From Enterobacteriaceae bacterium ESL0689 (GTDB taxonomy: Bacteria; Pseudomonadota; Gammaproteobacteria; Enterobacterales; Enterobacteriaceae), in assembly GCA_029433525.1 (NCBI GenBank), contig JAQTIF010000002.1, positions 496,001 through 560,000 of the forward strand: a stretch of 64,000 nucleotides of DNA, written 5' to 3'. How positions within the stretch are numbered: position 1 is the first letter of the stretch; each line of letters opens with the position of its first letter. This document shows positions 1-9,680 of the stretch, piece by piece. The position numbers were made by a program, and so were the translations under genes. The notes under the pieces are model-generated. The model was not told the DNA's origin and searched no databases. It worked only from the letters and a program-made list of their open reading frames with translations.

Positions 1-331
1 TACCGGCAACCGCCAGCACCCAGCGATCACGCAGGATAAAATCATGTAGCCATTGCGGGCCTGACATATAAGGAAGGTTATTTTCCAGCACCATTTCGAC
101 ACACGGATTACCACGGGTCATCGCATTGCCGATGATCACCAGATCGGGCGCTGGCGTTAGCTGGCTGACATCATACCCCTGAATCAAATGAATGCCCTGT
201 TTTTCCAGCATGGTGCTCATGGGGGGATAGACATTCGCATCCGACCCCGTGACCTGATGCCCAAGGGCGCGAGCCAGGAGCGCCAGCCCGCCCATAAACG
301 TACCACAGATACCTAAAATATGAATGTGCAT
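1..331 (-). CDS. mpl: UDP-N-acetylmuramate:L-Ala-gamma-D-Glu-meso-DAP ligase, 5' part
   Basis: This is the N-terminal 110 residues of the murein peptide ligase; the rest lies before the window. The enzyme reattaches the recycled tripeptide L-Ala-gamma-D-Glu-meso-DAP to UDP-MurNAc in the cytoplasm. The sequence opens MHIHILGICGTFMGG, the Rossmann-like start typical of Mpl, and continues with ALGHQVTGSDANVYPPMST and VIIGNAMTRGNPCVE. The start ATG at 331 is set by alignment with E. coli Mpl, which begins identically. It is divergent from fbp, as in E. coli. No damage is visible in the part present. It is functionally linked to AmpD at the other end of the window, which releases the same tripeptide. 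Confidence 0.93.
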   Translation of the reverse strand, partial: MHIHILGICGTFMGGLALLARALGHQVTGSDANVYPPMSTMLEKQGIHLIQGYDVSQLTPAPDLVIIGNAMTRGNPCVEMVLENNLPYMSGPQWLHDFILRDRWVLAVAG

Positions 332-506
332 GAATTTATTCCTCTTTATTCTGGTACACATTTTACCCACATCTGCGTTATCAGAGAATCATATTTCAGA
401 TTAATACTTGTCTTGCTGTCACGATTCACTATGCGCATTTTTTTTATTCTTTGTTAGGATGGGCGGATTGGTTCCATCTTAATATTGTATATGCAGGGAT
501 ATAGTT

Positions 507-1505
507 ATGAAAACGTTAGGTGAATTTATTGTTGAGAAGCAATCTGAGTTCGCGCATGCCACCGGAGAACTGACAGCGTTGTTATCAGCGATAAAGTTAG
601 GTGCCAAGATTATCCATCGCGATATCAATAAAGCGGGCCTGGTCGACATCCTGGGAACCAGCGGTAATGAGAATGTTCAGGGCGAGGAGCAACAAAAGCT
701 TGATATTTTTGCCAATGAAAAATTAAAAGCCGCTCTCCGCGCACGCGGTATCGTCGCTGGCATCGCCTCTGAAGAAGAAAACGAGATTGTCATTTTTGAT
801 GATTGTAAAGACGCCAAGTACGTCGTGCTGATGGACCCGCTGGACGGCTCCTCGAACATTGATGTCAATATTACCGTCGGCACGATCTTCTCTATCTATC
901 GTCGTGTCACCCCTGTCGGAACCTCAGTGACGCTGGAAGATTTCCTGCAACCCGGCAATAAACAGGTTGCCGCAGGCTATGTGGTTTACGGATCCTCCAC
1001 CATGCTGGTCTATACCACCGGTTGTGGTGTCCATGCCTTTACTTACGATCCTTCACTCGGTGTTTTTTGTCTCTCTCAGGAACGGATGCAATTCCCGGAA
1101 AAAGGACATACCTATTCGATCAATGAAGGCAATTACATCAAGTTCCCTCAGGGGGTGAAGAAATACATCAAATTCTGCCAGGAGGCGGACGCAGCGACGC
1201 AACGCCCTTATATCTCGCGCTATACCGGCTCGCTGGTGGCCGATTTTCACCGCAATCTGTTAAAAGGTGGGATCTACCTCTATCCGGGCACAGCCAGCCA
1301 TCCCGAAGGCAAATTACGCTTGCTGTATGAATGCAATCCGATGGCCTTTCTGGCAGAACAAGCCGGTGGCAAGGCCAGCGACGGTGAAATGCGTATTCTG
1401 GATATCATGCCCGCGCATCTGCATCAACGCCGTTCATTCTTCGTTGGCAATAATCATATGGTGGCTGATGTTGAACGTTTTCTGAAAACATTCCCCGATA
1501 AATAA
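507..1505 (+). CDS. fbp: Fructose-1,6-bisphosphatase class I
   Basis: A 332-residue cytosolic FBPase, the same size as E. coli Fbp. It hydrolyses fructose-1,6-bisphosphate to fructose-6-phosphate in gluconeogenesis. The metal-binding signature [19 protein letters not shown] is present at about residues 111-129, and the substrate loop region [21 protein letters not shown] lies near residue 270. The ATG start follows a purine-rich stretch (GCAGGGATATAGTT). It is divergent from mpl with 175 bp between them and is followed by ppa on the same strand. It appears intact. Confidence 0.96.
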   Translation: MKTLGEFIVEKQSEFAHATGELTALLSAIKLGAKIIHRDINKAGLVDILGTSGNENVQGEEQQKLDIFANEKLKAALRARGIVAGIASEEENEIVIFDDCKDAKYVVLMDPLDGSSNIDVNITVGTIFSIYRRVTPVGTSVTLEDFLQPGNKQVAAGYVVYGSSTMLVYTTGCGVHAFTYDPSLGVFCLSQERMQFPEKGHTYSINEGNYIKFPQGVKKYIKFCQEADAATQRPYISRYTGSLVADFHRNLLKGGIYLYPGTASHPEGKLRLLYECNPMAFLAEQAGGKASDGEMRILDIMPAHLHQRRSFFVGNNHMVADVERFLKTFPDK

Positions 1506-1514
1506 AGCGCCATT

Positions 1515-1544
1515 TTTCTCTCTGGCAAACCCGGAGAGAAATTT
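1515..1544 (+). terminator. Hairpin after fbp
   Basis: A short inverted repeat (TTTCTCTC paired with GAGAGAAA around a TGGCAAACCCG loop) lies directly after the fbp stop codon and is followed by TTTT. It is likely a weak intrinsic terminator, judged by eye only. Confidence 0.4.
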
Positions 1545-1663
1545 TCAGCCCGTGGAAGATGAGATGCCTCGCTTTTACGGGCAGAAAAAGAAGCGGAGAC
1601 ATTCAGTCCGGGTTGGCTATAATAGCCGTCTCCTGTTTTCCATCTGTTTTCAAGGACACAGAT

Positions 1664-2203
1664 ATGAGCTTACTCAACGTCCCGGCAGGTAAAGAGCTGC
1701 CAGAAGATATCTACGTGGTGATCGAGATCCCTGCGAACGCTGATCCGATCAAATACGAAGTCGACAAAGACAGCGGTACGCTGTTCGTTGATCGCTTTAT
1801 GTCCACAGCGATGTTCTATCCATGCAATTACGGTTATATCAACCACACCCTCTCTCTGGATGGTGATCCGGTTGATGTGCTGGTGCCAACCCCTTATCCC
1901 CTCGCTCCCGGTTCCGTGATCCGCTGCCGCCCGGTGGGGGTGCTGAAAATGACCGATGAGTCAGGCGAGGATGCCAAACTGGTCGCAGTGCCACACAGCA
2001 AACTGAGCAAAGAATACGATCACATTAACGATGTCAACGATCTGCCTGAACTGCTTAAAGCGCAAATCACCCACTTTTTCGAGCACTACAAAGATCTGGA
2101 AAAAGGTAAATGGGTAAAAGTTGACGGCTGGGATAATGCCGAAAAAGCAAAAGCTGAAATTATGGCCTCCTTCGAACGCGCTAAACAGAAGTCATCCCGC
2201 TAA
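1664..2203 (+). CDS. ppa: Inorganic pyrophosphatase
   Basis: A 179-residue family I soluble inorganic pyrophosphatase that hydrolyses PPi to phosphate and drives biosynthetic reactions forward. The start is placed at ATG 1664 because the protein then begins [17 protein letters not shown] as in E. coli Ppa; the upstream in-frame ATG at 1559 would add 35 unrelated residues. The metal-binding signature DGDPVDVLV is clear near residue 66, and the YGYIN segment precedes it. It converges on the autotransporter gene with a shared hairpin between them. It appears intact. Confidence 0.96.
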   Translation: MSLLNVPAGKELPEDIYVVIEIPANADPIKYEVDKDSGTLFVDRFMSTAMFYPCNYGYINHTLSLDGDPVDVLVPTPYPLAPGSVIRCRPVGVLKMTDESGEDAKLVAVPHSKLSKEYDHINDVNDLPELLKAQITHFFEHYKDLEKGKWVKVDGWDNAEKAKAEIMASFERAKQKSSR

Positions 2204-2286
2204 ATCATCCTCTGACACCGTTGTTCAGCGGTGGCATCAGCGTCACCGTCGTAACCATCCGGCAATGATAACGGTTATAAAAAAAA

Positions 2287-2307
2287 GCAGGCACCTTCCG
2301 GGCCTGC
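2287..2307. terminator. Bidirectional terminator between ppa and the autotransporter
   Basis: GCAGGC/GCCTGC stem with a nine-base loop. On the minus strand it is followed by a run of T (A-run on the plus strand at about 2279-2286), so it is a strong intrinsic terminator for the autotransporter gene; the plus-strand tail TCTTTG is weaker. Confidence 0.75.
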
Positions 2308-2330
2308 TCTTTGTATTACTGCGACTTACT

Positions 2331-5300
2331 TCAGAAACTGTATTTCACATTCAGCATAGCAGCGGTGTCGTTATAGCCTTTATCACCTATCTGCACGCCG
2401 ACATTACCCGAAACATTCAGCCGGGAAGTTACCTGTCCTTCGACACCGGTTCTGATCTCTCCGCTGTCACGGGTTCCCTGCTGCCTGATCGATACGTTAT
2501 CCATACGGGTACTGAAGCTCCGGGTATTATGCAGCCAGTTCACTTCCACAAAGGGTTTGAACTCTTGCGTGGTTCCGGCTTCTGTCTGATGCTGGCTGCT
2601 AATCCAGCTTTTTACCCCCAGACGAGTGCGGATATTGCCATCACCCTGCCCTTTAATCCGAGTGCCGTTTTGCTCACGATGATCATCTGCTTTTACGCCC
2701 ATCCACACCGCTTGTGCCTGTGGCTGAATGTACCATTCATTGATACCACCGTGACTGCCGGTAAAGCTTCCTGCCTGTACACTGTAACCGGTTTCGACTG
2801 ACGCCGTCATTCCTTTGGAGTGATAAGACTCACCCTGTAAGCCATCGCCTTTCACCGAGTTATCAAACCAGCTGTACTGTACCCAGCTATCGACATAGGC
2901 ACCACGGCGCGTGGCCTCATCCGCATACCAGCTCGCATTGACACCCGTGTTGTAGCCACGGACGCTGCCTTTTGCCCGATAGCCCGTCCGCGATGACTCA
3001 GCATGGCTGTGTTCGGTGCCATAACCACCCATCACACCAAAATGCCAGCCATCGGTACCGTTGCTGCTCCCCTGCAGGAGATCGCCGCCCAGCTGCACAA
3101 CATAGCGATTACTCTGGTTTTTTATCTGGCTGTTGCCATCCTTCCAGTGCGTATGTCCGCCTGAGTGACGCATCCACAGGCTGGTTTCTTTCTGTTGACC
3201 GCTGATCGCATCGGTATAGCGCGTTTTACCACCACGATCATCCAGACGAGTGACAAACAGGGTATTCGCTGCCGCGAGGTTAGCATTATAGTTGCCTGCT
3301 TCCGGACGTATATTATTATTCTGGCTACTGCCTGCCGGAACCTGAGCGGACGATCCACCGGTACTATCGCTGGCACCGCCTGTTCCGCCACCGCTTACGC
3401 CGCCTGTACCACCTGTACCGCCAGTACCACCAGCGCCACCACCGCTTACGCCGCCGGTACCACCTGTACCGTCGCCACTTATGCCGCCTGTACCACCAGT
3501 GCCACCACCGCTTATGCCATCGGTACCACCTGTGCCTGGCACCGTGATATGTTGACCACTGTTCAGATACCAGTGATTATGGTTTGCTCCCAGACCACGC
3601 TGGAGAGTATAGTCATACGCGCCAGCAGTAATACGACCATTCTGGATAAACTCTCCGTTCGACAGACCATTAACATACACCAGCTCGATCCCATTGAGCG
3701 ACGGTTTACCAGTGCCCCCCATATGATTGACGCTGACAAACGTCTTACCGCTGGTGTTGCCGTGGACAATCAGTTTATCTGTGACGGTATTATTTCCATC
3801 CAGCGTGGCGTTCATGACCAGATGACCATTATCACCGATATAGTTACCCATCACCACCAGCTGATTACCGGAATACTGATGTGTCGCTCCCCGGCCAGCC
3901 ACGCCACCACCAGAGATCGGCTGTACTTTACTGGTCACAATGGTTCCGCTGTTTTTCAGGTTGCCCGCGACACCACCAAAGCCTGTCAGCGTGCCCTGAG
4001 CCGCGATATTCACCTGTGAGCTGGAGAGCATCACCGGAGAATCCTCACTGCCCAGCTTCAGGGTGCCTTGCTCGATATGGGTCTCTCCGTTCCATGCCGC
4101 CTGATGGTCAACGGTCAGCACCCCGGCCCCGGTTTTACGCACAGTACCGTTACCGGTGATCGCATTATCAAGCTGCCAGTCGGTATCACTGTTCAATACC
4201 AGTGTACCCTGATTATAGACACTGCCTTTACCCAGGTTGTCACCCTCTGATACGGTCATCGCAGAACTATTGTCCACGTTGAATTGACCAGAAAAGTGAC
4301 GATTATTACCGGTCAGGACGGCATTGCTGCCCGTCAGGGTGACAACACCACCACCACTCAGTGCATTATCGAGGATGCCGGAAATATGATTCATCGCCAG
4401 TGTTCCGCCATTATTAATGCCACCCGTGCCGAGACCGAGTATATTATTAAGCTGTACTGTTGCCTGATCTGCAATCGTGGTATTGGCCGTCAGGTTACTG
4501 TTAGCACCCGAGATTTCGAGGATGCCGCCATTGACATTCAGTTTACCGCCGCCACTTAACTGCCCCTCTGCTGTACCGCCATGCGTCAGGGTCAGGGCAC
4601 CCCCATTCAGATTCAGCCGTGAATCTGCAGCTGCCGTCAGTTTACCGATTGTCTGGCTGTGACCATTCATATCCAGCCCGCTCAGCGCATTCAGACGCAC
4701 TTCACTGGTTTTACCAAGTACGTTATGGTCGTCCATTTGCAGGTCACCACTACGAATATCAGTGATACCGGTATAGTCATTATTATGGTTGGAGAGCGTC
4801 ACCGTCTCACCCTGTGCGCTGCTAATGGCCAGATCGCCGGTTCCGGTAAGCAGGGCGCTAAGCTCGGCACCGCTGCCGGTTTTACCCGCTGCATTCAGGA
4901 TAAGGGCATTGGCACCGTTCTCCAGCAGCTCAACCTGGGTTAATCCATAACCGATATACAGACCATCGTCATTTTCGCCCGAAGTTAAACGGTAGTCATA
5001 CGTTGCTTCGGCCACTTGTTGCCCGTATTGCAGAACATCATGATACACCTTGTCGGTAATAAGTTGTCCTGTATGGTTCTGTAGCTTCAGGGCTCCCCCC
5101 GTGGCGACCACATTGCCACCGGTGACAGAAACCAGCTGAATGGACGCATTTTCATCATCCTGCTCCATCAGGGAAACGGCCGTATTCACATTATGTGGCA
5201 GGGCCTGTATGCTGCCGGAGACATCAACCTGCACGATACCGTCACCACTGAGATCCAGATCGCCGGTCACATGGATCATGTTATCGCTGTGATGCTGGCT

Positions 5301-6851
5301 GGGCAGCACCGTTCCAAAATTGATGGTGCCACCATCAAAAGAGAGCCGGTCAATGGTCTGAGTGCCACCACTGACAGTGATCACACTGCCCCTTCCCGCC
5401 TGCAAACCACCATGACTGAGAACACGGCTATGCGCGCTGTTGAGATCAAAGGTGCTGTTATACAGCGCCAGTGTATTATCAACCCGCGTATTGGTATCAA
5501 AAGTAAAGGCATGGCCGTAGGTGTCAACATTGAGAAAACCGTTGCCATTAAGGTTGGTATGGAATGCCATATCAGCCTGGCTTTGTATCCCCAGCGTGCC
5601 ATGATTGATAACCATGCTGTTAGCGAGTTTACTCTCATCAGGAATATTAACCCGTGCAGGTGCCGCGATTTCAAGAGTACCGTCGTATAGACTATTATCC
5701 CAGTTCAGGAGCGTGGTACCGCTGAGTGCATTCGTTTTGCCGCTACCCACCACTTGATTATCAAACGAGGATGTGCCATCCATCGCAAACTGCAAAGTAC
5801 CATCGTGATTAATCACTGCGCTGCCGAGGCTATTGTTGCTGGTTACCGTGGCAACGCCATTGTTATCGATATCCACCACACCGGAGAAGTCGTGACTATC
5901 GCCACTAAGCTGAGTGATACCATTAATGAACTGCAGATGCCCTTTGCCTTTTAAGTCCGGGGCAAAAGCATAATCCGTAGCAGAGTGATTGAATATCAGT
6001 CTGGTATCGGTGGTATTCTGGTGATCTGGTGAGCCAAACCAGACCCAGGGCGCATTGACCACCCCGGGAGCAATATGACTTCCGCCGCCAATCGTCAGCG
6101 TGACATTTTTCTGATCAGCGACAGTACCAAAATAATTAAGATATACGCCGATATCTGTCGTCATCTGTCCATGATCAGCGAGGGTCGCGTTGGCGGCACC
6201 AGAGGCATATCCCAGACGAATATCTTCCCCGGCATCGATCTTTAATTCGCTGTCGTTGCCGGTGATGGTTAATTTTGCTTTATCGTCATTCATAATGTAA
6301 TATTTGGTATAAAGCTTACTGCCGCTGGAAACGGTAATATCACCACGGGCAAGATCACTATCTCTGGCAATGACCTGAGAATGATTGCTGATTTTTATTG
6401 TTGACTCAGCATCGCTTAATATCCGATAAGCATCAATAATTGCACCATCATCGACCGTCAAAGTGGGAGCAGCACTGCCTTGCTTACGCATATCTATACT
6501 ATTGTTAAGATAAAAATAGGTACCGGTGCCCGACACGGTCAATCCGCTTGCACCATATAACCAGAATCGTTTACTGATATTCGGGACAATCACAGAGACA
6601 TTTGCGCCATTAGAAATATTGACATGGCCTCCATGATTAATTCTGACTTCCTGATCAGTCTGCTTATCGGTGGTAATATTTACCGGATTGTTAACATTTA
6701 TCACCGCAAGCGCCGGCAAGGGCAGCAATAAAACTGCGGCAGCCAGTGCAGTACTTTTCATACTGGTGCATGATTTATTTTTTCTAAGCTCTGAGACCAC
6801 GACACTACATTGATTAGCCGCGTTCCAGATAACTTTATAAACCTTGTTCAT
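2331..6851 (-). CDS. Type Va autotransporter (AIDA-I/Ag43-like), large surface protein
   Basis: A 1506-residue self-secreted surface protein. The N-terminus MNKVYKVIWNAANQCSVVV is an extended signal peptide region (ESPR), followed by a hydrophobic signal sequence ending about residue 50 (LPLPALA). The passenger, about residues 50-1100, is Gly/Asn/Thr-rich with repeated short strands typical of a right-handed beta-helix. A 60-residue Gly/Thr/Ser repeat linker sits at about residues 1103-1166. Next comes a PEAGNYNANLAAANTLFVT segment, the usual passenger/translocator boundary, and a C-terminal beta-barrel of about 300 residues ending in Y-S-F, the terminal signal for outer-membrane insertion. 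The role is probably adhesion or aggregation by family; the ligand is unknown. It is monocistronic, preceded by about 650 bp of AT-rich DNA, and ends at the shared terminator. Confidence 0.9.
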   Translation of the reverse strand: MNKVYKVIWNAANQCSVVVSELRKNKSCTSMKSTALAAAVLLLPLPALAVINVNNPVNITTDKQTDQEVRINHGGHVNISNGANVSVIVPNISKRFWLYGASGLTVSGTGTYFYLNNSIDMRKQGSAAPTLTVDDGAIIDAYRILSDAESTIKISNHSQVIARDSDLARGDITVSSGSKLYTKYYIMNDDKAKLTITGNDSELKIDAGEDIRLGYASGAANATLADHGQMTTDIGVYLNYFGTVADQKNVTLTIGGGSHIAPGVVNAPWVWFGSPDHQNTTDTRLIFNHSATDYAFAPDLKGKGHLQFINGITQLSGDSHDFSGVVDIDNNGVATVTSNNSLGSAVINHDGTLQFAMDGTSSFDNQVVGSGKTNALSGTTLLNWDNSLYDGTLEIAAPARVNIPDESKLANSMVINHGTLGIQSQADMAFHTNLNGNGFLNVDTYGHAFTFDTNTRVDNTLALYNSTFDLNSAHSRVLSHGGLQAGRGSVITVSGGTQTIDRLSFDGGTINFGTVLPSQHHSDNMIHVTGDLDLSGDGIVQVDVSGSIQALPHNVNTAVSLMEQDDENASIQLVSVTGGNVVATGGALKLQNHTGQLITDKVYHDVLQYGQQVAEATYDYRLTSGENDDGLYIGYGLTQVELLENGANALILNAAGKTGSGAELSALLTGTGDLAISSAQGETVTLSNHNNDYTGITDIRSGDLQMDDHNVLGKTSEVRLNALSGLDMNGHSQTIGKLTAAADSRLNLNGGALTLTHGGTAEGQLSGGGKLNVNGGILEISGANSNLTANTTIADQATVQLNNILGLGTGGINNGGTLAMNHISGILDNALSGGGVVTLTGSNAVLTGNNRHFSGQFNVDNSSAMTVSEGDNLGKGSVYNQGTLVLNSDTDWQLDNAITGNGTVRKTGAGVLTVDHQAAWNGETHIEQGTLKLGSEDSPVMLSSSQVNIAAQGTLTGFGGVAGNLKNSGTIVTSKVQPISGGGVAGRGATHQYSGNQLVVMGNYIGDNGHLVMNATLDGNNTVTDKLIVHGNTSGKTFVSVNHMGGTGKPSLNGIELVYVNGLSNGEFIQNGRITAGAYDYTLQRGLGANHNHWYLNSGQHITVPGTGGTDGISGGGTGGTGGISGDGTGGTGGVSGGGAGGTGGTGGTGGVSGGGTGGASDSTGGSSAQVPAGSSQNNNIRPEAGNYNANLAAANTLFVTRLDDRGGKTRYTDAISGQQKETSLWMRHSGGHTHWKDGNSQIKNQSNRYVVQLGGDLLQGSSNGTDGWHFGVMGGYGTEHSHAESSRTGYRAKGSVRGYNTGVNASWYADEATRRGAYVDSWVQYSWFDNSVKGDGLQGESYHSKGMTASVETGYSVQAGSFTGSHGGINEWYIQPQAQAVWMGVKADDHREQNGTRIKGQGDGNIRTRLGVKSWISSQHQTEAGTTQEFKPFVEVNWLHNTRSFSTRMDNVSIRQQGTRDSGEIRTGVEGQVTSRLNVSGNVGVQIGDKGYNDTAAMLNVKYSF
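3358..3540 (-). repeat. In-gene Gly-rich repeat encoding the autotransporter linker
   Basis: Tandem, imperfect GC-rich units of roughly 24-36 bp encode reiterations of GGTGG(I/V)SGGG. They sit between passenger and barrel. Because the units keep the frame, slippage would change linker length without a frameshift. The complementary strand reads as a long Thr/Ala/Tyr-rich open frame, which is a composition artefact. Confidence 0.75.
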
Positions 6852-7506
6852 CTAAATACCCCGGAAGTTAACTTATAAGTCATTTAATAAATAATTTTAT
6901 ATATGTTTTCAGAATGACTGCTAGCGCTTGCTAAGCGAATAGTTTCCTTAGAGCCTAGCACATCAGGCTATTAGATTATCTGCTGGCGCTCATTCCTGGC
7001 GGCGGAATTGAATGGTAATAACAATTAAATTCGTCGCAACATTATCTTGTGTGTTTGATATAAGTGTATTAATTTTTCTTCATATGAATAGTTTTGATAG
7101 CTATTCAATAAATATCCTTATATTTTTCTGTGGCATGATCGTAATAGTAATATAACACATTCAATGACCAAACATTACATTAAATTACCTTGCAGCGATA
7201 GATTTAACCAATTAGAGACAATGATAAAAACAATTAAAGTCACTTTAAAAATAACTTTACAGGCATGCTATTCATATAGATAGTCAAAAAATAATGGATT
7301 TAGCAATAATAATCATTATTATTATTATTGCCATCATAACTATTAATATCAAATCGTATATTTTACCCACTTAATTTTATGTCCGGCTGTCAGCTTTAAT
7401 ATCACTTAGAATCCAGCCTACACAGATTTCGAGCACTGCCCAGGGCCAAAATGGCAAGTCAAATAGCCTAACAGGCCAGGCGCTGAGAGCCTGGCCCAAT
7501 AATGCG
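6852..7506. other. AT-rich intergenic region upstream of the autotransporter
   Basis: About 650 bp without a convincing gene. It holds a left-end fragment of the dispersed inverted-repeat element at 6950-6971, an (ATT)n-containing hairpin at 7303-7330, and a right-half copy of the same dispersed element at 7425-7498. The autotransporter promoter must lie here, but I could not single out one -35/-10 pair. Confidence 0.6.
7425..7498. repeat. Right half of the dispersed inverted-repeat element
   Basis: Matches the right half of the full copies at 16227-16372 and 48338-48483 (GATTTCGAGCACTGCCCAGG, then AAAATGGCAAGTCAAATAGC) and ends in GGCCAGGC...GCCTGGCC, which can fold into a hairpin directly downstream of panC and could terminate panBC transcription. 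A left-end scrap of the same family is at 6950-6971. Confidence 0.75.
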
Positions 7507-8361
7507 TTAGTTCAGCTCAACAAGCTTATTATCGATTAAACGTGCCTGCCCTAACCACGCCGCCATCAGGATCACCGCACGCCGGCTGTTTTCGTTGAGC
7601 GCCTGAAGTGTGTCGGCATCGCGGATCTGAATATCGTCAGCACGGAAACCTTTGTCATTGAGTGCCTGTTCAGCATGGGCGATTATCTCATCGGGATGCT
7701 GCTCCCCCTTCGCAAAACGGACGGCGGCATCGCTCAGCACTTTATACAACTCTGGGGCGATTTTACGCTGTTCGCTGGTCAGATAACCATTTCGTGAGCT
7801 GAGCGCCAGACCATCTTTCGCGCGAACAATGGGGACACCGATGATGTCAATATCATAACCCATATCGGCAACCATTTTACGGATCAGCGCCAGCTGCTGA
7901 AAATCCTTCTCGCCAAAACAAGCGACATCGGGTTGTACCAGATTAAACAGCTTGCTTACGATAGTGGTGACGCCACGGAAGTGACCTGGACGGCAGGCCC
8001 CCTCCAGCAGGGTTGACAGTCCGGGCACATCAACCGCGGTGTGATCTTTCATGCCATGCGGATAAATTTCCGCTGCGGCAGGCGCAAAAACGATATCCAC
8101 TTTGCGCTTGCTGAGTAGTTCATAATCCTGCTGCAAGGTATGGGGGTAACGCGCTAAATCTTCAGGACGATCAAATTGCATCGGATTAACGAAGATTGAC
8201 ACGACTACCACATCGGCACTGGCTTTGGCTGTGTTAACCAGCTGCATGTGGCCATCATGCAGATTTCCCATCGTCGGAACCAGCGCAATACGCTTGCCCT
8301 CCAGGCGTAAACGCCGGATATGCTGCCGCAACAGCGGCTGGGATTCAATAATCAACACCAT
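7507..8361 (-). CDS. panC: Pantothenate synthetase
   Basis: A 284-residue cytosolic enzyme that condenses pantoate and beta-alanine with ATP to give pantothenate, the coenzyme A precursor. The adenylate-forming HIGH-type motif is seen in [11 protein letters not shown] near residue 30 and the KMSKS-equivalent loop in [12 protein letters not shown] near residue 185. ATG 8361 is preferred over the TTG one codon upstream because AAGGAG sits at the right distance. It lies 8 bp after panB in the same transcription unit. panD, which lies beside panC in E. coli, is absent here. Confidence 0.95.
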   Translation of the reverse strand: MVLIIESQPLLRQHIRRLRLEGKRIALVPTMGNLHDGHMQLVNTAKASADVVVVSIFVNPMQFDRPEDLARYPHTLQQDYELLSKRKVDIVFAPAAAEIYPHGMKDHTAVDVPGLSTLLEGACRPGHFRGVTTIVSKLFNLVQPDVACFGEKDFQQLALIRKMVADMGYDIDIIGVPIVRAKDGLALSSRNGYLTSEQRKIAPELYKVLSDAAVRFAKGEQHPDEIIAHAEQALNDKGFRADDIQIRDADTLQALNENSRRAVILMAAWLGQARLIDNKLVELN

Positions 8362-8369
8362 CAAGCTCC

Positions 8370-9161
8370 TTAATGAAAACTATGTTCTTCACCTGGATAA
8401 CACCCTGATTCGACCTCAGCGATATATTGCCGCACCGCAGCACGGATATCACCCGCTTCAGCCAGGAAATTTTTGGCAAATTTAGGAACATGGCCGCCCG
8501 TGATGCCAAAAGCATCATGCATGACAAGGATCTGACCATCAGTGACATTACCGGCACCAATACCGATAACCGGAATAGAGAGCGCTTCGCTAATACGCTT
8601 CGCCAGTGCCCGCGGCACGCACTCCAGTACCAGCATGCAGACCCCCGCCGCTTCCAGCGCCAGTGCGTCATCCAGCAGCCCCTGTGCCGCTTCACCTCGC
8701 CCCTGTACCTTATAGCCGCCTAACACATTGACCGACTGAGGCGTCAGGCCAAGATGACCGCAGACAGGCACCGCCCGTTCGACCAGCTTTTTCACCGTGC
8801 TGGTCAGCCATGCGCCACCCTCCAGCTTAACCATATTGGCACCCGCACGCATTACCGCCGCGGCATGATGAAAGCTCTCTTCCGGGGTGGCATAAGCCAT
8901 AAACGGGAGATCGGCGAGTAACAGACAATAAGGCGCACCACGGCGTACTGCCCGGGTGTGATAGACGATATCCTCGACGGTCACCGGCAAAGTGGAGTCA
9001 TGCCCCTGAATGGTCATCCCCAGAGAGTCACCGACCAGCATCACGTTAATACCTTCATCGGCAAACAGTCTGGCAAAACTGTAGTCATAGGCCGTGATGG
9101 CGGCAAAACGTTTCTTTTCCTGTTTATATTTTTGTAGTACAGCGATAGTGGTGGCTTGCAT
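8370..9161 (-). CDS. panB: 3-methyl-2-oxobutanoate hydroxymethyltransferase
   Basis: A 263-residue TIM-barrel enzyme that transfers a hydroxymethyl group from 5,10-methylene-THF to alpha-ketoisovalerate, giving ketopantoate, the first committed step of pantothenate synthesis. The family core [20 protein letters not shown] at about residues 42-61 carries the Mg2+-binding Asp, and the second conserved block is [21 protein letters not shown] near residue 206. It is the first gene of the panBC pair and lies 39 bp after folK on the same strand. Intact. Confidence 0.95.
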   Translation of the reverse strand: MQATTIAVLQKYKQEKKRFAAITAYDYSFARLFADEGINVMLVGDSLGMTIQGHDSTLPVTVEDIVYHTRAVRRGAPYCLLLADLPFMAYATPEESFHHAAAVMRAGANMVKLEGGAWLTSTVKKLVERAVPVCGHLGLTPQSVNVLGGYKVQGRGEAAQGLLDDALALEAAGVCMLVLECVPRALAKRISEALSIPVIGIGAGNVTDGQILVMHDAFGITGGHVPKFAKNFLAEAGDIRAAVRQYIAEVESGCYPGEEHSFH

Positions 9162-9200
9162 AAGCTATCCTGATGATGAAATTAAAAAGGGTAACAGCCG

Positions 9201-9680
9201 TTACCAGAGCGCCGGTTTCGGGGTTGCCAGCCGGGCCAGCACCGTCCGTAAGGCTGTTCCATCCGGAAAATGAAGCTCAGGGGCGATTTCGAACAGTGGC
9301 CACAACATAAATCCCCGGTTTTTCATATCATAATGGGGCACAGTCAGACGGGCACTGTTAATGACCTCATCGCCAAACAACAGAATATCGAGATCAAGGG
9401 TGCGCGGCCCCCAGCGTTCGGCTTTGCGTTCGCGCCCCTGTTGTTGCTCAATCCGCTGGGTATTATCCAGCAATATTTCAGCGCGCAGTTCCGTTTCCAG
9501 CGCCACCACCGCATTGAGATAATCGGGCTGATTCTGTGGCCCCAGTGGCGGTGTGCGATAAAAGGAGGAGACGGCGATCATCCGGCTTTGCGGGATGGCC
9601 GTCAGTGCGGTTATCGCCGCGTTGACCTGATCTCGCGGTGAGGCCAGATTACTGCCTATCGCAATGAAAGCGCGGGTCAT
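9201..9680 (-). CDS. folK: 6-hydroxymethyl-7,8-dihydropterin pyrophosphokinase
   Basis: A 159-residue HPPK, the folate-pathway enzyme that moves pyrophosphate from ATP to hydroxymethyldihydropterin. The start [15 protein letters not shown] and the signature [17 protein letters not shown] (about residues 89-105) are diagnostic; the two Asp residues in LDLDIL bind Mg2+. Its first codon overlaps the pcnB stop by 4 bp, so it is translationally coupled to pcnB, as in E. coli. Confidence 0.95.
   Translation of the reverse strand: MTRAFIAIGSNLASPRDQVNAAITALTAIPQSRMIAVSSFYRTPPLGPQNQPDYLNAVVALETELRAEILLDNTQRIEQQQGRERKAERWGPRTLDLDILLFGDEVINSARLTVPHYDMKNRGFMLWPLFEIAPELHFPDGTALRTVLARLATPKPALW

Noticed and set aside
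3165-4019. Long Thr/Ala-rich open frame on the plus strand inside the autotransporter gene
   Set aside because: It is the antisense of the Gly-rich linker and passenger; composition, not coding pressure, keeps it open, and it has no ribosome-binding site.
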